Origin: UBA1402 sp964575345
Lineage (GTDB): Bacteria > Bacteroidota > Bacteroidia > Bacteroidales > UBA1402
Length of the DNA stretch: 64,000 bases
Reading direction: 5' to 3'
NCBI GenBank assembly: GCA_964575345.1
Contig: CAZNQD010000003.1
Span: forward strand, 15,525-79,524
Shown here: positions 60,424 through 64,000 of the stretch, in pieces
Layout of the letters: each line of letters opens with the position of its first letter
Numbering within the stretch: the stretch's first letter is position 1
Position numbers and translations under genes: made by a program
The notes under the pieces: model-generated
Told to the model about the DNA's origin: nothing
Databases searched by the model: none
Seen by the model: the letters and a program-made list of their open reading frames with translations, nothing else

Positions 60424-62247
60424 ATGAAAGCCTATTACGAGCATATCTCCTCTCCTCCGGAACATAAAAGCCCATGTATAGGCTTGTCAGCAAACTTTGA
60501 CAACAAGCAGGCTTTGTTAGCCAAAGCCTATTTTGAAGCACTGACCTTAGCCGGCGGCTCTCCGCTAATCATTCCGCCATTCAAAGGCAAAGAGCAAGTC
60601 GAAAGTCTGCTGGACAGGCTGGATGCCATTATTTTTACCGGAGGGGGCGATTTTGATCCGTCCTTATTGGGAGAAGAACCTCACAAGGCCCTGGGCAGTT
60701 TCAATTCCGTCCGCGATGAATTTGAATTAGGACTCCTGAAACTGGCTTTGGATAAACAACTTCCCATACTCGGCATTTGCAGAGGAATACAACTTATCAA
60801 TTTGGGCATGGGAGGCTCCCTTTATCAGGACATTTACAGCCAGCATCTCAGCCAGTGCATCAACCACAGCCAAAGCACCGAACGATCAGAGACTTCTCAT
60901 TACGTTGAGGTTTTTCCGGACACTTTGCTTCGCTCCTTATTCGACAAGGACAAACTGGCTGTAAATTCTTTTCACCATCAGGGCATCAAAGAATTGGCCG
61001 AAGGACTAAAAGTAAGCGCGTTGAGTTCAGATGGTATCATCGAAGCAGTGGAATCGAATATGGATAAAGCCATCCTGGGCCTGCAATGGCATCCCGAATG
61101 CCTGATATCACACGGCAAAGAGTCTATGCTGCCCGTTTTCGACTGGCTGGTTAAAGAAGCCAGGCTGTACAGAAATTGCCGTCATCTGTGCCAAAATAAT
61201 ATTACCCTGGACTCGCATTGCGACACGGCTCTCTACTTTACCAAAGAACAAAGCATCGAAGTAGAATTGTATTCCCCGGGTTTTAATTTTTATTCCGGTA
61301 TTACTGCTGACAATGGTCAGGCTTTCTCCGCTATTCCCGAAAACAAAGTGGATTTGAGGAAAATGCAAAACGGGGGGCTCGATTGCGCTGTAATGGCTGC
61401 CTATATCAAGCAGGGAAGCCGCGACAGGCAAGGATTGGAGCAGGCAGGGCAGACTTGCCGGAATATGTTGGATAGCATTCGGAAGCAGGTTGCAAACTAT
61501 CCTGATTTAGCGGGACTCGCCCGGAATGCCGACGAAATCGGAAAACTCAAGTCCCAGGGGAAAAAAGTCGTCCTTCTGGCCATCGAAAACGCCTATGCCC
61601 TGGGGACCGATCTGAATCTGCTCAAGTCCTTTGGCAAGGCCGGCGTCTGTTACATCACCCTTTGCCACAACGGGCACAACGACGTATGCGACTCTGCTTC
61701 CGACGAAAATCATCCCGAGCACCACGGATTGAGCCCCTTCGGAAAAGAGCTGCTTAAGTCCATGTCTGCTATGGGCATTTTGGCCGATGTCTCGCATGCT
61801 TCCGAAAAAACCTTTTACGATGTGCTCGAGCATTGTCCGGCTCCGGTCATTGCTTCTCACTCTTCTGCCAAAGCATTATGCGAGCATCCCCGCAACCTTA
61901 ATGACGATCAGATTCTTGCTCTTGCCAAACACAAGGGTTACATAGGTGTTTGTCTTTATGAAGGTTTTCTGGTCAAAAACCGCCCTGCCGGCATCAAAGA
62001 CGTCCTTGCACATATCAACCATATCCGCTCACTGGCGGGTGTTGAAATAATAGGCATAGGCAGTGATTTTGACGGAGGCGGAGGCATACCCGGTTGCCAA
62101 AATGCCGCTGAATTCATCCAGTTACTCAGAGCCCTCAAGGCCGAAGGCTATAGCGACGAAGAAATCAGTCTGATAGCCGGAGGTAATTTTATCAGAACCC
62201 TGGAACTCGCTCAGCTTTATGCTAAAAACCAAAAAAAAGCACTGTAA
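60424..62247 (+). CDS. fusion of a C26 glutamine amidotransferase-like domain and an M19 dipeptidase
   Basis: 607 residues from MKAYYEHISSPPEHK. Residues about 16-245 are a class I glutaminase/C26 domain with GICRG (Cys119) and LQWHPE (His223, Glu225), like gamma-glutamyl-GABA hydrolases. Residues about 258-605 are an M19 renal-dipeptidase barrel with LDSHCDT (His265, Asp267), DVSHASEKTF, ASHSSAKAL and GIGSDFDGG. No signal peptide is seen, so the product is probably cytoplasmic. The stop overlaps the cyclase start (TAATG). Combined role in peptide or gamma-glutamyl turnover is inferred. Confidence 0.87.
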   Translation: MKAYYEHISSPPEHKSPCIGLSANFDNKQALLAKAYFEALTLAGGSPLIIPPFKGKEQVESLLDRLDAIIFTGGGDFDPSLLGEEPHKALGSFNSVRDEFELGLLKLALDKQLPILGICRGIQLINLGMGGSLYQDIYSQHLSQCINHSQSTERSETSHYVEVFPDTLLRSLFDKDKLAVNSFHHQGIKELAEGLKVSALSSDGIIEAVESNMDKAILGLQWHPECLISHGKESMLPVFDWLVKEARLYRNCRHLCQNNITLDSHCDTALYFTKEQSIEVELYSPGFNFYSGITADNGQAFSAIPENKVDLRKMQNGGLDCAVMAAYIKQGSRDRQGLEQAGQTCRNMLDSIRKQVANYPDLAGLARNADEIGKLKSQGKKVVLLAIENAYALGTDLNLLKSFGKAGVCYITLCHNGHNDVCDSASDENHPEHHGLSPFGKELLKSMSAMGILADVSHASEKTFYDVLEHCPAPVIASHSSAKALCEHPRNLNDDQILALAKHKGYIGVCLYEGFLVKNRPAGIKDVLAHINHIRSLAGVEIIGIGSDFDGGGGIPGCQNAAEFIQLLRALKAEGYSDEEISLIAGGNFIRTLELAQLYAKNQKKAL

Positions 62248-63290
62248 TGCTCCTCACTCCAAAACAATCCCGACAGTTATCGCTTAAAGAAATCAGTATT
62301 GTACCTCTTTTGGCTGCTGTTTCGTTTCTCTTTTTGTTTCTTTTGATGAGCTCCTGTATGTCCGGACAAAAAAAGAAATCCTCCTCCGAACAGGTTATAA
62401 AAATAGTACCTGTTTTTAATGCAGATTCAGCCTATCGTTATCTGGCCGGGCAGCTTTCCTTTGGACCCCGGGTTCCCAACACAGAGGGACATAAGGCCTG
62501 CGGCGATTACCTGGTAGAAAAAATGCGCTTTTTTGGCGGCACGGTCACCGAGCAGACAATGCAACTGATGGCCTTTGACGGCACAATGCTTAATGCCAGA
62601 AATATTATTGTATCGTTCCGCCCGGAAAAAACACGTCGGATTTTACTCTTTGCCCACTGGGACAGCCGTCCCTGGGCAGACGAAGATCCCGATCCTCTAA
62701 ACAGATACAAGGCTATTCCCGGAGCCAACGACGGAGCCAGTGGGGTGGCAGTCTTGATGGAAATCGCCAGACAGCTGGGATTGGACAGCCCGGCCTCACT
62801 GGGCATAGACATCATCTTGTTCGATGCAGAAGATTACGGGCAGCCCTCCTCATTCTCCGATGGAACGCGGGTTGAAGATTCCTGGTGTCTTGGCTCTCAG
62901 TACTGGGCAAAAAATCCTCATGTCGGCAATTATTCCGCTGAATTCGGCATTTTGTTGGATATGGTTGGTGCAAAAGGCGCCGTTTTTGCCAAAGAATATT
63001 TTTCTCTGCGTTATGCAGCTCCCATTGTTAATAAAGTATGGAACACGGCAGCAAGAATAGGTTACAGTAAGTATTTTGAAAATACCGAGGGTGGAGCCAT
63101 CACCGACGACCATTTGTATATAAATCGTTTAGCAGGCATACCCAGCATCAACATCATCGACTACCGCAGCGACAGTCCAAACGGGTTTTTCCCTTATTGG
63201 CACACCCTGGAAGACAACCTGGAAAAAATCGACAAAAACAGCCTGAAAGCGGCAGGCCAAACACTTTTAGAATTAATTTACTCAGAATAA
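62247..63290 (+). CDS. M28-type glutaminyl-peptide cyclotransferase (glutaminyl cyclase)
   Basis: 347 residues. A hydrophobic segment (18-34) followed by MSSC at 34-37 suggests a lipoprotein or anchor. Zinc-site residues fit the M28/QC fold: Asp162 (GANDGASGVA), Glu195 (FDAEDYG) and His319 (YWHTLEDN), with HWDSRPWADED at 137-147. Such animal-type QCs, known in Porphyromonas gingivalis and relatives, turn N-terminal Gln of exported proteins into pyroglutamate. An M28 aminopeptidase is the alternative, though the single-zinc pattern suits QC. Coupled to the gene before it. Confidence 0.82.
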   Translation: MLLTPKQSRQLSLKEISIVPLLAAVSFLFLFLLMSSCMSGQKKKSSSEQVIKIVPVFNADSAYRYLAGQLSFGPRVPNTEGHKACGDYLVEKMRFFGGTVTEQTMQLMAFDGTMLNARNIIVSFRPEKTRRILLFAHWDSRPWADEDPDPLNRYKAIPGANDGASGVAVLMEIARQLGLDSPASLGIDIILFDAEDYGQPSSFSDGTRVEDSWCLGSQYWAKNPHVGNYSAEFGILLDMVGAKGAVFAKEYFSLRYAAPIVNKVWNTAARIGYSKYFENTEGGAITDDHLYINRLAGIPSINIIDYRSDSPNGFFPYWHTLEDNLEKIDKNSLKAAGQTLLELIYSE

Positions 63291-63294
63291 GCCT

Positions 63295-63951
63295 ATGCTC
63301 TTGCCTTTTTTACAGGAAGGACGTATCGAAGCCGGCTGTGACGAAGCCGGCCGGGGCTGTCTGGCCGGACCCGTTTTTGCGGCTGCCGTCGTAACGGGAA
63401 CTGATTTTGACTGTCCCGAAATCAACGATTCCAAACAACTCAGCGCAAGGCAGCGTTATCGCCTGAGGGGCGAAATCGAAAAGCAGGCGCTGGCCTGGGG
63501 AATCGGTGTTGTCAGTCCCGAAGAAATCGACAAAATCAATATTTTGAACGCTTCGCTATTGGCCATGCACAGGGCTGTGCTGAACTTATCCCTTTATCCT
63601 GAACACTTACTCATTGATGGCAATCGATACCGCAAACCATCGCAATTGCCTCTGAGTTTGATATCCATCAATGCCGATGAATTCGAAAAAACGGAAGAGT
63701 TACCGGCCAGTTGTTTTATCAAGGGAGACGGAAAATTTGTTTCCATAGCCGCGGCCTCCATACTGGCCAAAACATACAGAGACGATTATATGCTGAATTT
63801 ACACAGGCAATACCCTCAATATGCCTGGGACAAAAACAGGGGCTATCCTACCGCAAAGCATCGTCAGGCTATAATCGATTTCGGAATCAGCCCTTTTCAC
63901 CGGAAAACCTTCAGACTCCTGCCGGCTGAACAACAATTAAGCCTCTTTTAA
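63295..63951 (+). CDS. rnhB: ribonuclease HII
   Basis: 218 residues. DEAGRG (Asp16/Glu17) motif in GCDEAGRGCLAGPV, LLIDGN and AAASILAKTYRDD are diagnostic. It removes ribonucleotides from DNA and RNA in RNA/DNA hybrids. It starts 4 bases after the cyclase and ends 1 base before the MATE transporter. Confidence 0.95.
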   Translation: MLLPFLQEGRIEAGCDEAGRGCLAGPVFAAAVVTGTDFDCPEINDSKQLSARQRYRLRGEIEKQALAWGIGVVSPEEIDKINILNASLLAMHRAVLNLSLYPEHLLIDGNRYRKPSQLPLSLISINADEFEKTEELPASCFIKGDGKFVSIAAASILAKTYRDDYMLNLHRQYPQYAWDKNRGYPTAKHRQAIIDFGISPFHRKTFRLLPAEQQLSLF

Positions 63952-63952
63952 A

Positions 63953-64000
63953 ATGACGGCGGTAAAAGATTTAACCCGGGGGCCTATTGGCAAACAGCTA
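63953..64000 (+). CDS. MATE-family efflux transporter, cut by window end
   Basis: Only 16 codons are visible (MTAVKDLTRGPIGKQL). The LTxGPIxKxL start is the usual N-terminal motif of MATE multidrug/sodium antiporters. It begins 1 base after the rnhB stop. The identification rests on one short motif. Confidence 0.65.
   Translation, partial: MTAVKDLTRGPIGKQL

Noticed and set aside
1..64000. CRISPR array, transposon, prophage or riboswitch
   Set aside because: No spaced direct repeats, transposase or integrase motifs, att-like ends or recognisable aptamer structure were seen.

Overview
The window looks like chromosomal core sequence from a member of the Bacteroidota, most likely Bacteroidales. 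The signs are: at least 20 copies of the lineage-specific -7 promoter box TAnnTTTG just upstream of genes, few Shine-Dalgarno sites, many SPII lipoproteins, lineage families (DUF4270, DUF4296, DUF6132, TamL), a type-2-like isoleucyl-tRNA synthetase, a DksA-like protein without its zinc cysteines, and an M28 glutaminyl cyclase. No insertion sequence, prophage, CRISPR array, rRNA or integrase was seen. The DNA is gene dense (54 CDS, one tRNA), and genes sit in short operons that alternate in direction.

Layout. 1-5.3 kb: 5'-proximal part of an ADP-forming acyl-CoA synthetase (-), Xaa-Pro aminopeptidase, a small DUF6132 membrane protein, a three-repeat beta-helix lipoprotein, tRNA-Arg(UCU) and a cold-shock protein with a clear terminator. 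5.3-15.3 kb: TamL-type Omp85 lipoprotein, a SpoU/TrmH methyltransferase, ileS, then dksA-like/lspA/DUF4296, then a FtsB-like/membrane protein/TrmN6-like operon. 15.4-25.9 kb: dnaX, TPR/ribH, recF/DUF721, MarC, a cyclic-nucleotide-binding-fold protein, and an M3 peptidase/dCMP deaminase/S41 protease/5-formyl-THF cyclo-ligase operon. 25.9-38.9 kb: debranching enzyme/GT4/GH57 glycogen operon, an orphan Wzz-like protein, panC/panD/M23/phosphohexomutase operon, a half-length glycogen-synthase-like protein and DUF4270. 38.9-52.0 kb: cdd, LysM glucosaminidase, guaA, GIN-domain lipoprotein, M16 peptidase, DEAD helicase, DUF2007, pnp, and an NSS transporter with a 44-residue MetS-like small subunit. 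52.0-64.0 kb: a LytTR membrane regulator divergent from fabH-fabK-fabF-fabZ, DedA, acyl-CoA dehydrogenase with etfA, and an operon of a C26-M19 fusion, glutaminyl cyclase, rnhB and a MATE transporter cut by the window edge.

Points worth attention. The glutaminyl cyclase shares the window with two exported proteins whose predicted mature N-terminus is Gln. Two proteins of the glycogen group, GH57 and the glycogen-synthase-like protein, lack residues expected for catalysis. The NSS transporter carries a lipoyl-like insert plus the small subunit. The type II fatty acid cluster uses FabK and faces a LytTR regulator across an inverted repeat. In at least seven genes the -7 box lies at or inside the longest-ORF start, which forces a downstream start codon. 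I found no clear wholly new multi-gene system: the window is mostly housekeeping, with several unusual single proteins. All assignments come from reading the sequence and general family knowledge; no database search was run.
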